Positions 18,104 through 27,043 of a DNA stretch of 64,000 bases are shown piece by piece; the first letter of the stretch is position 1, and every line of letters begins with the position of its first letter. A program made the position numbers and the translations under genes. This DNA comes from Serratia sp. UGAL515B_01. GTDB lineage: Bacteria > Pseudomonadota > Gammaproteobacteria > Enterobacterales > Enterobacteriaceae. The notes below the pieces were generated by a model, which worked only from the letters and a program-made list of their open reading frames with translations, searched no databases and had not been told where the DNA came from. Location: contig NZ_CP109901.1 in the NCBI RefSeq assembly GCF_033095805.1, positions 1,364,001 to 1,428,000 on the forward strand, given 5' to 3'.

Positions 18104-19374
18104 ATCGTGTGAACGGGGCGAATAATAGCGGTGCTGATTATGCTTGTAAAGCATGAAAATGTGTCTTCGTGCTGTTTGCTGCTCAAATGAGCAAATCCCT
18201 CTTTTTCAGTGAGTGAATAAGTATCTATCACCCAAAATAATTCGAGTTGCAGGAAGGCGGCAAGTCTGAGCGTCGCCAGGAGCATAGCTCACTCTATGAC
18301 GGGTGCGAACGGACGACGCCAACACCCATGCAACTTGAAGAATTAAGGGTATATACGCATTGTCGTTCAAGATGCAGTCCTGTTGATTGAGCTACTGGGT
18401 AGCTACGTGTATCTCACACTTTGGCACGTTTCAAATAATGTTATAATTCATTATAAATTAATTGGTTAAATTAGATAAGTGCAATTAAGTCTGATACTAA
18501 ATAGTTGCGTATAATAGCGCTACAGGTGTGAGAGATGCAGGTTAGCCGACCGTTGAGCGCAGGGATGCACGATACCAGCCCACGGGGAGGGGGCACAGCG
18601 TGTTGGTGGTCCTCATCATTCCCACCTGGCAGAAGCGTGATGAATAGCGGTATTAAGAACACCTATTTAGTATCCTAGTTGCTCAATATAACGTAACATC
18701 AAGTTTTTAATTTTTTGTTAAAATAGCTAATTTAACTTTATGTTTTTATGTGGATTTTTCTGATTTTTTTAAATTAGTGAAGGAAGTTAGTGATTCGTTG
18801 AGTTGTTGAGTGGTTTTTTTTATTTTTTATGCATTCCCATGATAGGGACTATTTCTAAGCGTTATTTCAGCCATTCAGCTCTCTGCGGCGGTTGCTGGAT
18901 ATAGAAAATATTAGTATTATTTCGTCCTTCTGAACGTTGTGAGTGGTTTGTTGGGCGTGGTTTTAACTTCTTTTGCAAGTTTTGGGTCGTCTCAACAGGA
19001 AGTTGTGCTTCCGTTAGCTCTATTAGGTAGCAACGAGTACCGTGACCGTGGTGGTAGCGTCTGACATCTGACGCCCTAGGATAATTTACAGTGAACGTTG
19101 GCGGGGTTGAACCATTGCTGGTTATTTACTCGATTAATAGTGTTAATACCTTAAATGATTTGAGCTACGTGAAGGCGGTGACGCATCGAAAAACCGGCTT
19201 AGAGCAGATCTGAATGCTACCGGCAGCGGCAGCGAAAGAGTAAAGCCTGACAGGTTACGCATTGCGCTGTTAGTCGTCATACAACTTGAAGAATGGCAAG
19301 TACACATCCACCATGCTCATATCCGGCTCTGTCTGCAACATATGGGTAATGAAATTTTTTGAAAGGAATTTTCA
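18104..19374. other. 1.27 kb gene-poor region with repeats
   Basis: Holds an intact palindromic repeat at 18225-18355, then AT-rich sequence. A short GC-rich block at about 18530-18655 contrasts with its surroundings and could be a structured RNA or a relic. A partial palindromic repeat lies at about 19275-19310. No convincing protein gene on either strand. Confidence 0.5.
18225..18355. repeat. Palindromic intergenic repeat, about 130 bp, copy A
   Basis: It begins with cccaaaataattcgagttgc and ends with gcaacttgaagaattaaggg. The ends are imperfect inverted copies of each other, and the interior contains the ggaaggcggcaa block shared with the copies at 55167-55293 and 63137-63267. It is non-coding and of the short interspersed palindrome type common in Serratia and Yersinia. 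Confidence 0.85.
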
Positions 19375-19818
19375 ATGATTTGCAACCAAAAGAACCTCTG
19401 TTTAGGCGTGTTGTTGTGCAGCGTTTGGGTATTGGCTGGCTGTCAGACTAATAGACCCAAGACGTCGTTACAGAATAAATCTCAGGTTAGCACCGTGCAG
19501 GCACCGTCTAAACAAAGCAATGTCACTCCGCCTCCTGCAGCAGCCCCAGCAGATAGCAAAACAACCAAAATTGGTCTGTGTCAAAGCGAATTAGTCTCTC
19601 TGAAGCAAATCAACCCTAAAGCTTATGCGGTCAAGCAAGCAGAGTTTAATCGTTTGGTGAATAACGCATCTGTTTATGGTTCGATTCGTGGTGATGTCAA
19701 TGCTGGCACCAAAGATACTCTCGATGCGTTGTACAAATACAAAACAAACGAGCTATGCGCTGATATCGAGCATGAAGTCCTGCAAGGTCTTATCCAGAGA
19801 GGGGAAAGTGTGAAATGA
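19375..19818 (+). CDS. Small lipoprotein, paralogue of the one at 12179
   Basis: A signal peptide ends in the lipobox LAGC (Cys 23). A Gln/Ser/Pro/Ala-rich linker (25-60) leads to a helical domain of about 80 residues with two cysteines (GLCQSE and ELCADI) at the same spacing as in the 12179 protein. Shared pattern: C-x3-EL-x-x-L-x-Q-x-N then a Y/E-F/L segment. A GAAAGGA ribosome site lies just upstream. Its stop overlaps the start of the FKBP coiled-coil gene (ATGA), so the two are probably co-translated and may act together at the cell envelope. Function unknown. Confidence 0.82.
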   Translation: MICNQKNLCLGVLLCSVWVLAGCQTNRPKTSLQNKSQVSTVQAPSKQSNVTPPPAAAPADSKTTKIGLCQSELVSLKQINPKAYAVKQAEFNRLVNNASVYGSIRGDVNAGTKDTLDALYKYKTNELCADIEHEVLQGLIQRGESVK

Positions 19819-22800
19819 GGTACAGGATATGTTGCAGTGCATTGCTGACGCTGGCACTGCCTCTGTTTGCTGTACGGGCAGAGGTTGCTAACACGCCAGA
19901 GAGCAGTAAGCTGAATTCACTTGATGAAATATCACGTCAAGTGGATGACGCTCCGGCGCTGCTATTTCTCACGCCTTCACAAATAGATAATACGGTAGAG
20001 CCGGTAAAAGAAAAGAGTAAACCAACAAGTAAACCCAATGCCTTGGTAAGGTCTGGGGATGATTCAAACGCACGTATTCGCGAAATGAAAACGTTGCAGG
20101 CGACGATTAACCAGTTGAAGGCAAAGGTTAGTGCTCAGGAAGCTGCACTTAAGCAATTACGCGTTGCAGAATCTAGTCAAAAATCCTCTTCGGCTGAACT
20201 GGTGCGTTTGCAACAGTTAATAAAACAAAGCCAGCAGGAAAACGTGCAGTTAAAGCAGCAAATTGCTGCACTGAACAAAGAGCATGCCCAAAAAAGCCAA
20301 CAGTCTCTGGCAAAATTACAGGAGCAGTTAGCAATACAGGGTAAAGATAATGATCAGAAAACCCAACAACTAAAACAATTGCAGCAAACCAGTACCAAAC
20401 TACAAGAACAATTGACAGCGCAAACCAAAGAGAGTGAAAAGAACGCTCAACAGGTTAAGCAGTTGCAGGAACAACTGGTGTCTGGCACCAAAGAGAATGA
20501 GCAAAAAAGTCAGCAAATGTTGGCCAAGTTAAAAGAGCAGTTAGAGACAAAAACTAAAGATAATGATCAGAAAATCCAACAACTGGAACAACTGCAGCAA
20601 ACCAGCGCCAAACTACAAGAACAATTGACAGCGCAAACCAAAGAGAGTGAAAAGAACGCTCAGCAGGTCAAGCAGTTGCAAGAACAACTGGTGTCTGGCA
20701 CCAAAGAGAATGAGCAAAAAAGCCAGCAAATGTTGGCCAAATTAAAAGAGCAGTTAGAGACAAAAACCAAAGATAATGATCAGAAAATCCAACAACTGAA
20801 ACAACTGCAGCAAACCAGTACCAAACTACAAGAACAATTGACAGCGCAAACCAAAGAGAGTGAAAAGAACGCTCAGCAGGTCAAGCAGTTGCAAGAACAA
20901 CTGCTGTCTGGCGCCAAAGAAAATGAGCAAAAAAGCCAGCAAATGTTGGCCAAGTTAAAAGAGCAGTTAGAGACAAAAACTAAAGATAATGATCAGAAAA
21001 TCCAACAACTGGAACAACTGCAGCAAACCAGCGCCAAACTACAAGAACAATTGACAGCGCAAACCAAAGAGAGTGAAAAGAACGCTCAGCAGGTTAAGCA
21101 GTTGCAGGAACAACTGGTGTCTGGCACCAAAGAGAATGAGCAAAAAAGTCAGCAAATGTTGGCCAAGTTAAAAGAGCAGTTAGAGACAAAAACCAAAGAA
21201 AGTGAGCAGCAAGCGAAGCAGCTGGTTGAGTTGCAGCAGGCGGGTGCGAAACTGAAAGAGCAACTCGCCGCACAAGTTAAGGACAGTGAACAGAAAGCCT
21301 TGCAGATGGCACAGCTGCATGAGAAACAGCAGGCAGGTCTAGACGCGAATGCCAAACTGAAAGAACAGCTCGCGGCACAGGCTAAAGAAAGTGAACAGCA
21401 AGCGCTGCAACTTGCTCAATTGAAAGAGAAAGAGCAGGCAGGTCTAAACGCTAATACTAAACTGAAAGAACAGCTCGCGGCACAGGCTAAAGAAAGTGAA
21501 CAGCAAGCGCTGCAACTTGCTCAATTGAAAGAGAAAGAGCAGGCAGGTCTAAACGCTAATACTAAACTGAAAGAACAGCTCGCGGCACAGGCTAAAGAAA
21601 GTGAACAGCAAGCGCTGCAACTTGCTCAATTGAAAGAGAAAGAGCAGGCAGGTCTAAACGCGAATACTAAACTGAAAGAACAGCTCGCGGCACAGGCTAA
21701 AGAAAGTGAACAGCAAGCGCTGCAACTTGCTCAATTGAAAGAGAAAGAGCAGGCAGGTCTAAACGCGAATACTAAACTGAAAGAACAGCTCGCGGCACAG
21801 GCTAAAGAAAGTGAACAGCAAGCGCTGCAACTTGCTCAATTGAAAGAGAAAGAGCAGGCAGGTCTAAACGCGAATACTAAACTGAAAGAACAGCTCGCGG
21901 CACAGGCTAAAGAAAGTGAACAGCAAGCGCTGCAACTTGCTCAATTGAAAGAGAAAGAGCAGGCAGGTCTAAACGCGAATACTAAACTGAAAGAACAGCT
22001 CGCGGCACAGGCTAAAGAAAGTGAACAGCAAGCGCTGCAACTTGCTCAATTGAAAGAGAAAGAGCAAGCAGGTCTAAACGCGAATACTAAACTGAAAGAA
22101 CAGCTCGCGGCACAGGCTAAAGAAAGTGAACAGCAAGCGCTACAGCTTGCTCAACTGAAAGAGAAAGAGCAGGCAGGTCTGGACGCGAATACCAAGCTGA
22201 AAGAGCAACTCGCGGCACAAACTAAAGAGAATGAACAGCAAACCAAACAGCTCGCGCAGCTAAAAGAGAAAGGGCAATCTTTAAGCGTTTCTACAGTGTT
22301 TGAGCCGAAAACGGACCAGGAAAAACGTGATTACGCGATAGGTACCGCATTAGGTAAAGACATACTAAGTTTGCTTGATAGCAAAAAGTCGCAAGGTGTA
22401 GACGTCAATCGCAAGTTGGCGTTGGCAGGTGTTTCTGATGTGATCAATGGTCAGATCAAGTTAGCCAAAGCACAGATAGATAAAGCGCTCTATGACAGCG
22501 AAGTGGAGTTGAGTAACCAAAATAAAAAGCTCCAAGCGCAAAACGAAGCTAAAGGTACTCAATATATCGATAAATTCAAAAAACAGTCCCATGTCGTCAA
22601 ATCCAAGCAGGGATTCTATTATCGTATTGATTACGCAGGCGATACGAAAATTAATGAAGGCGATACTGTAGCTGTGGTAGTAAAAGAAAGCCTTACAGAT
22701 GGTAAAGTGATTAAAGACATGGATTTGGCCGGTACTTCAATTTCGCAGCCATTGAGTGCTTATCCACCACTGTTTCGTGAGGCTCTCAGCAAACTGAAAA

Positions 22801-22943
22801 ACCATGGCAGCATGACATTAGTCGTACCGCCTGAATTGGCATATGGTGATAAAGGCATGCCGCCGGATATTCCACCTGGAGCGACTATGGTCTATAACGT
22901 TCGTGTTCTGGATGTGATACCAGCCCCAACTAAAGAACGTTAA
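19815..22943 (+). CDS. Periplasmic FKBP-type protein with giant tandem-repeat coiled coil
   Basis: 1042 residues. A signal peptide (residues 1-22, ending AVRA) precedes a coiled coil from about 65 to 820 extremely rich in Gln, Lys, Glu, Ala and Leu. The C-terminal 221 residues carry an FKBP dimerisation-type N-domain (about 828-900) and an FKBP fold (about 930-1035, with LVVPPELAYGDKGMPPDIPPG). The conserved active-site tryptophan of FKBPs (VIPGW) is replaced (YPPLFREAL), so isomerase activity may be weak. The coil is built of two tandem families: four copies of a 71-residue unit and eight near-identical copies of a 35-residue unit. It is coupled to the upstream lipoprotein. A reach-type chaperone or spacer across the periplasm is my inference. 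Confidence 0.85.
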   Translation: MRYRICCSALLTLALPLFAVRAEVANTPESSKLNSLDEISRQVDDAPALLFLTPSQIDNTVEPVKEKSKPTSKPNALVRSGDDSNARIREMKTLQATINQLKAKVSAQEAALKQLRVAESSQKSSSAELVRLQQLIKQSQQENVQLKQQIAALNKEHAQKSQQSLAKLQEQLAIQGKDNDQKTQQLKQLQQTSTKLQEQLTAQTKESEKNAQQVKQLQEQLVSGTKENEQKSQQMLAKLKEQLETKTKDNDQKIQQLEQLQQTSAKLQEQLTAQTKESEKNAQQVKQLQEQLVSGTKENEQKSQQMLAKLKEQLETKTKDNDQKIQQLKQLQQTSTKLQEQLTAQTKESEKNAQQVKQLQEQLLSGAKENEQKSQQMLAKLKEQLETKTKDNDQKIQQLEQLQQTSAKLQEQLTAQTKESEKNAQQVKQLQEQLVSGTKENEQKSQQMLAKLKEQLETKTKESEQQAKQLVELQQAGAKLKEQLAAQVKDSEQKALQMAQLHEKQQAGLDANAKLKEQLAAQAKESEQQALQLAQLKEKEQAGLNANTKLKEQLAAQAKESEQQALQLAQLKEKEQAGLNANTKLKEQLAAQAKESEQQALQLAQLKEKEQAGLNANTKLKEQLAAQAKESEQQALQLAQLKEKEQAGLNANTKLKEQLAAQAKESEQQALQLAQLKEKEQAGLNANTKLKEQLAAQAKESEQQALQLAQLKEKEQAGLNANTKLKEQLAAQAKESEQQALQLAQLKEKEQAGLNANTKLKEQLAAQAKESEQQALQLAQLKEKEQAGLDANTKLKEQLAAQTKENEQQTKQLAQLKEKGQSLSVSTVFEPKTDQEKRDYAIGTALGKDILSLLDSKKSQGVDVNRKLALAGVSDVINGQIKLAKAQIDKALYDSEVELSNQNKKLQAQNEAKGTQYIDKFKKQSHVVKSKQGFYYRIDYAGDTKINEGDTVAVVVKESLTDGKVIKDMDLAGTSISQPLSAYPPLFREALSKLKNHGSMTLVVPPELAYGDKGMPPDIPPGATMVYNVRVLDVIPAPTKER
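20401..21200 (+). repeat. Intragenic tandem repeat, 213 bp unit, about 4 copies
   Basis: Units begin at 20401, 20614, 20827 and 21040 (period 213 bp, 71 residues), each starting LQEQLTAQTKESEK. Copies differ by a few substitutions, some at synonymous sites, so this array is somewhat older than the 105 bp array that follows. Confidence 0.92.
21354..22193 (+). repeat. Intragenic tandem repeat, 105 bp unit, 8 near-identical copies
   Basis: Units begin at 21354, 21459, 21564, 21669, 21774, 21879, 21984 and 22089, with a diverged ninth from 22194. Each encodes a 35-residue coil segment starting KLKEQLAAQAKESEQQ. The copies are almost identical at the DNA level, which implies recent expansion and likely length variation between strains. 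Confidence 0.95.
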
Positions 22944-22945
22944 CC

Positions 22946-22985
22946 AAAAGTTAACCCCGCTATATAATAAGCGGGGTTAACTTTT
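22946..22985. terminator. Strong bidirectional terminator
   Basis: A 15-base perfect stem (AAAAGTTAACCCCGC and its complement) around a TATATAATAA loop, ending in TTTT. It lies between the convergent FKBP and amn genes. Confidence 0.9.
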
Positions 22986-23033
22986 ATGGCCTAAGCTTGT
23001 TAACAAGCGAAGCTAAAAGCCCTAGCGTTTTAT

Positions 23034-24491
23034 TCAACGGAATGGGGGCTCGTTGAAGGTGCGAAGCTTGCGAGAGTGTAGATGTTCTCCCTCAGCCCGC
23101 AACAGGTCTATAGCGCGTATCCCGATTTGCAAATGTTCAGAAATCGCTCCTTCATAGAAACGGTTTGCCTGGCCTGGTAGCTTGATCTCACCATGAAGTG
23201 GTTTATCAGATACGCATAAAAGGGTGCCATAGGGGACCCGGAAGCGATAACCCTGCGCTGCGATGGTCGCACTTTCCATATCGACGGCGACTGCGCGGCT
23301 AAGGTTAAATCGTAATGCAGATGCTGAATAACGCAGTTCCCAATTGCGATCGTCAGTTGTAACAACAGTCCCGGTACGTAAGCGCTGTTTCACGGCCTCA
23401 CCCTGCATACCACTCACCGCTTTGGTAGCGTCGTAGAGCGCGCGTTGGACTTCAGCTATGCTTGGGATCGGAATGTCTGGCGGCAAGACTGAATCAAGCA
23501 CATGATCGTCACGCAGATAGGCGTGGGCTAGAACATAATCGCCGATAGATTGGCTTTCCCGTAGGCCACCGCAGTGGCCAATCATCAACCACGAGTGTGG
23601 GCGTAGTACTGCCAGATGGTCGCAGATGGTTTTAGCATTTGAAGGGCCGACACCGATGTTGACTAGCGTGATCCCCTGACCACCATCGGCAATAAGGTGA
23701 TATGCCGGCATTTGGTGGTTTTTCCAGGCAAGGTCGGATACTGTTTGCTCTGGATTAGGGTTTTCCGCCGTTACGTAATTTCCTCCGGCGCACGATAGTG
23801 CGGTATAAGGGCTGTCTGGATTGGCAATTTGGCTGCATCCCCAGCGAACGAACTCATCAACGTAACGCGTGTAATTAGTGAACAAAATAAAGTGCTGGAA
23901 ATGTTCTACTGGTGTACCTGTGTAGTGTCTTAAGCGTGCCAGTGAGAAATCTGTACGTAATGCATCAAAATGTGAAAGCGGTAAATGGTTGGTAAATGGG
24001 TATAAACCGTCTGCGGTTTCATCTCCTATATGTGCTAATTCGGTAGTGGGAAAGTGCTTCGTTAACCCGGAGCTCATCGTTCTGTCTAATGACAGATCGG
24101 AACCGTCGATCACATAAGGAAAGGGGATTTCTTGCATCGATGGACCTACTTCAATCACGGCGGCATATTCACTTTCCAGAAAGGTCAATTGTTCAACCAG
24201 ATAGTGGCGAAATAGCTGTGGCCGCGTGATGGTTGTCGTATAGTTTCCAGGACGGGTAAAACGCCCGTAGGCACGTGCTCTAGATCTGTTAGGCTGTTTT
24301 CCGTCCCAACGAATACGTAATTCTGGGTAAGAAAACAGGCCATTGGCTCGCTCCTGAGCATCCGGAAGTATACTTTGCATGATATACACCTTAATGGCTT
24401 TACGTAATGCGCAAACTGAAGTGTCGTATAACGCTTCGAGTTTATCGATAGCCTGTAAGGCTGTCAGTGTTTCGTCTGGCCGTGTATTCAT
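23034..24491 (-). CDS. amn: AMP nucleosidase
   Basis: It hydrolyses AMP to adenine and ribose 5-phosphate in the cytoplasm. Length 485 (E. coli 484). An N-terminal regulatory domain (1-175) precedes a nucleoside-phosphorylase-fold catalytic domain with GHCGGLR near 310 and AVAVDMESATIAAQGY near 405, the latter holding the ribose/purine-contacting Met-Glu pair. The gene is intact. In E. coli amn also lies near tRNA-Asn genes, so this is conserved backbone. Confidence 0.97.
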   Translation of the reverse strand: MNTRPDETLTALQAIDKLEALYDTSVCALRKAIKVYIMQSILPDAQERANGLFSYPELRIRWDGKQPNRSRARAYGRFTRPGNYTTTITRPQLFRHYLVEQLTFLESEYAAVIEVGPSMQEIPFPYVIDGSDLSLDRTMSSGLTKHFPTTELAHIGDETADGLYPFTNHLPLSHFDALRTDFSLARLRHYTGTPVEHFQHFILFTNYTRYVDEFVRWGCSQIANPDSPYTALSCAGGNYVTAENPNPEQTVSDLAWKNHQMPAYHLIADGGQGITLVNIGVGPSNAKTICDHLAVLRPHSWLMIGHCGGLRESQSIGDYVLAHAYLRDDHVLDSVLPPDIPIPSIAEVQRALYDATKAVSGMQGEAVKQRLRTGTVVTTDDRNWELRYSASALRFNLSRAVAVDMESATIAAQGYRFRVPYGTLLCVSDKPLHGEIKLPGQANRFYEGAISEHLQIGIRAIDLLRAEGEHLHSRKLRTFNEPPFR

Positions 24492-24825
24492 CGTTATCCC
24501 TTAGTTGTAGCGATACTTCAGCATAGCTTAAAGCGTGTGCCTTATGTGAAGATGTTTGGCCAAATTACTGTTCTGATTCTGTATTTTATTGGAAGTACAA
24601 CCGTTCATAGCTGAGTGCTGTCTTCAGATTGCTATCGTGCTTTGTGTGATAAAATAGTTCAATGTTATTGACTCTGAGGATTGAATCTAAAATATGCTTG
24701 TGGTGCTCACGAGGGTATCGATCGGATCAGATCTTCGTCGCAAGTGGCTATATTGAAGCAATATAGCTGCTAGAATGAACTGACAGCTATGTAACGGGTG
24801 AGAAAGTTAAACTATTGATAGCTCT
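24492..24825. other. Intergenic region upstream of amn
   Basis: About 330 bases holding the amn promoter on the minus strand. No gene or clear RNA was recognised. Confidence 0.4.
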
Positions 24826-25059
24826 ATGAGAACACGCAAGCCTCGCCGCCCACACGGGCGGTGGATCTATTACATCCTGCATGAAGATATCCTCTGGCCT
24901 TGCCCGGTTAAATGGGAATGGGAGAGCAATTTTGAAACTTGGTTACCTTTTTACTACTCACCAACGTTGGAGTTTGTTGCCGGTGATCCGACCAAGGCGG
25001 TGAAAATTTCCACAGTTCGAACAACAAACTTATCGCCAAAACGTCCCCCCAACTCTTAA
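24826..25059 (+). CDS. Hypothetical 77-residue protein
   Basis: An open frame starting MRTRKPRRPHGRW with an aromatic-rich centre (about eight Trp/Tyr within residues 13-44) and an Arg/Pro-rich tail. I do not recognise it, the ribosome site is poor, and it could be a fragment of a larger gene. It stands alone between amn and the gene at 25228. Confidence 0.3.
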   Translation: MRTRKPRRPHGRWIYYILHEDILWPCPVKWEWESNFETWLPFYYSPTLEFVAGDPTKAVKISTVRTTNLSPKRPPNS

Positions 25060-25227
25060 ATCCCACTATATTCGCCATGTATCAAGTTGTGTGTGACTTG
25101 GTTGACGCTCGACGTTGCCTATGGTGGGATTGTGATGCACGAACGCCACTTGGATACAGTCAGGGCATAGTCTAATGATATTGCCCTGAAGTAGTTGAAT
25201 GACAGCGCCTATTTACGATAACGAGGA

Positions 25228-25662
25228 TCAGTCGAGTAGGTTTTTTACTGTTTGGCGTACGTAATGTGTCATTTGTGCCAAATCGTCTGAGGCTACCGGG
25301 CCGCCGCCAACGCGAATAACTTGCTGTTCGATCTGGGCGATTTCCTGCTCAACTTTGTTGGCTATCTGTACTTTAACGATTTTATCCACCGAAGAAAGCA
25401 AGACCTTCAAAACGACCTTCAATGCAATATTTTCGCAGAATGAGTCGTAGTAATGGTCTGCTTGTGGCTCCACAACTGGTTTTAATGCGTGTGGTGCCAT
25501 AGCCTTGAAACTGTCTACATTTTCAATAATAAGATCCATGTCTCTTATTAGTTCATCAAAATCTTTAGACACTGACTTATTTCCCTTTGCAATACGCAAA
25601 AAAGCACGCCTGGTTCTGTTTGCAGGTGACGTTCCGGCTGTAAGTGGTAGGTTGAAAGGCAT
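25228..25662 (-). CDS. Hypothetical helical protein
   Basis: From ATG 25662 (144 residues; an upstream start at 25686 would add eight). The first 30 or so residues are basic (PANRTRRAFLRIAKGNKS). The rest is predicted helical with a hydrophobic centre (ALKVVLKVLLSSVDKIVKV) and a Gln/Glu-rich segment. No catalytic motif or known family is recognised. It could be a surviving piece of a larger gene, because the 380 bases upstream look non-functional. Confidence 0.4.
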   Translation of the reverse strand: MPFNLPLTAGTSPANRTRRAFLRIAKGNKSVSKDFDELIRDMDLIIENVDSFKAMAPHALKPVVEPQADHYYDSFCENIALKVVLKVLLSSVDKIVKVQIANKVEQEIAQIEQQVIRVGGGPVASDDLAQMTHYVRQTVKNLLD

Positions 25663-25686
25663 TTTAACCTTGCAGCACTTCAGCAA

Positions 25687-26067
25687 ACAAGGTGATTGCT
25701 CTTAGATGACCGGGCATGAACACCCAATTCCCAATCCCATAGTTCTACTCGCTGATATGCGGGAGCACGGGTAACGAACAGTGTCTTCCTTCCCGGATGG
25801 GGCCTTTGCCACGCTGACTCATGCGTGATTAGCTGGCCATGTCTTCTGGAATACCCGCCAACCTGCGTCGGCTGACAGCTGCCTTTTCCGCCAGCGCCAT
25901 TTGGCTCATGCCAGCCATTGGCGGAAACTTGGTGGATTACTGCTAAGGTTCTGTAGCAGCAAGGGTGATCCTCTCTCGCGCTGTGCACTATATTGCTCAT
26001 CTTTAGGCTTTGCCTCATACTGCCAGCAACTGTGCATTATATTGCACTTGGTAGGTAGGGCAAGTGA
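25687..26067. other. Gene-free stretch upstream of the DMT transporter
   Basis: About 380 bases without a supported gene. Repeated short phrases (tgtgcactatattgctcat and tgtgcattatattgcac, around 25983-26046) form an imperfect direct repeat just before the transporter and may belong to its promoter region. Confidence 0.4.
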
Positions 26068-26985
26068 GTGTCGACGATCAAAAAAAACGTTATTTCATCG
26101 GTGATCCTAAAGATTAAACCGCAAGAAGCTGTGTTGATTCTGATTACCATGCTCTGGGGGGTAACCTTTTTGGCAGTACACCAGGCAATGTTGGTCAGCG
26201 GACCCTTCTTTTTTGTCGGTTTGCGTTTCGCGACGGCGACATTGGCGCTGGTGTTATTCTCCTGGCGTTCATTGCAGGGCATGACGTGGTATGAAGTTAA
26301 AGCAGGGATATTTATTGGTACCTCAATAATGTTTGGCTATGGCCTGCAAACTGTCGGGCTGCAAACCATAAGCAGCAGCCAGTCTGCGTTTATTACCGCT
26401 ATGTATGTTCCTATTGTCCCGTTGTTGCAGTGGCTGGTTCTTGGTCGTTTGCCAGGAATAATGTCCTGGATAGGCATCCTGCTAGCTTTTATAGGGCTGC
26501 TGCTGCTGGCGGGGCCAAACAGTAGCACAACTGCATTCAGCACCGGCGAGATCCTAACGCTTATTAGTGCATTAGCTATTGCTGTAGAAGTGATCTTGAT
26601 TGGTGCATTTGCTGGTAAGGTAAACGTGCGGAGAGTGACCATTATTCAGTTGGCAACGGCATCGTTGTTGTCGTTCCTGATGATGGCCCCGACGGGGGAG
26701 GTGATACCCGCATTTTCCAATTATCTGCTTTATAGTGCGATAGGACTGGGTATTGCCAGCGCATTGATTCAACTGACCATGAACTGGGCTCAGCGTAGTG
26801 TTTCACCTACGCGTGCCACGGTCATCTATGCTGGCGAACCCGTTTGGGCGGGTATTGTTGGGCGTATTGCGGGTGAACGTCTACCGGGGATGGCATTGAT
26901 CGGTGCTGCGTTGATTGTGCTCGGAGTGGTCGTAAGTGAATTACGTATCCGTCGCAGGATTAAACGGGAAGTTGTGGCAGAGTAG
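26068..26985 (+). CDS. EamA/DMT-superfamily transporter
   Basis: 305 residues with about ten membrane segments in two EamA halves, typical of drug/metabolite exporters. The first half starts EAVLILITMLWGVTFLAVHQAM. The second includes IQLTMNWAQRSVSPTRATVIYAGEPVWAGI, the usual conserved stretch before the last helices. It starts at GTG 26068. The substrate cannot be told from sequence. It is a single gene ending at a GC-rich terminator. Confidence 0.85.
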   Translation: MSTIKKNVISSVILKIKPQEAVLILITMLWGVTFLAVHQAMLVSGPFFFVGLRFATATLALVLFSWRSLQGMTWYEVKAGIFIGTSIMFGYGLQTVGLQTISSSQSAFITAMYVPIVPLLQWLVLGRLPGIMSWIGILLAFIGLLLLAGPNSSTTAFSTGEILTLISALAIAVEVILIGAFAGKVNVRRVTIIQLATASLLSFLMMAPTGEVIPAFSNYLLYSAIGLGIASALIQLTMNWAQRSVSPTRATVIYAGEPVWAGIVGRIAGERLPGMALIGAALIVLGVVVSELRIRRRIKREVVAE

Positions 26986-27007
26986 AAGGCAAATGGTTCG
27001 AGCAAAC

Positions 27008-27031
27008 AACGCCGCGTTTGGGCGCGGCGTT
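27008..27031. terminator. Terminator between the DMT transporter and cycA
   Basis: The inverted repeat AACGCCGCG / CGCGGCGTT around a short T/G-rich loop lies between convergent genes. The T tract is short, so strength is uncertain. Confidence 0.65.
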
Positions 27032-27043
27032 GTCGTAATTACA

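Noticed and set aside
19815..22943. Repeats considered as a CRISPR array or satellite
   Set aside because: Period 105 and 213 bp are multiples of three, contiguous and in one open frame with no spacers; they are protein-coding.
25680..26018. 112-codon minus-strand frame before the DMT transporter
   Set aside because: Low-complexity, with composition unlike a real protein and no ribosome site.
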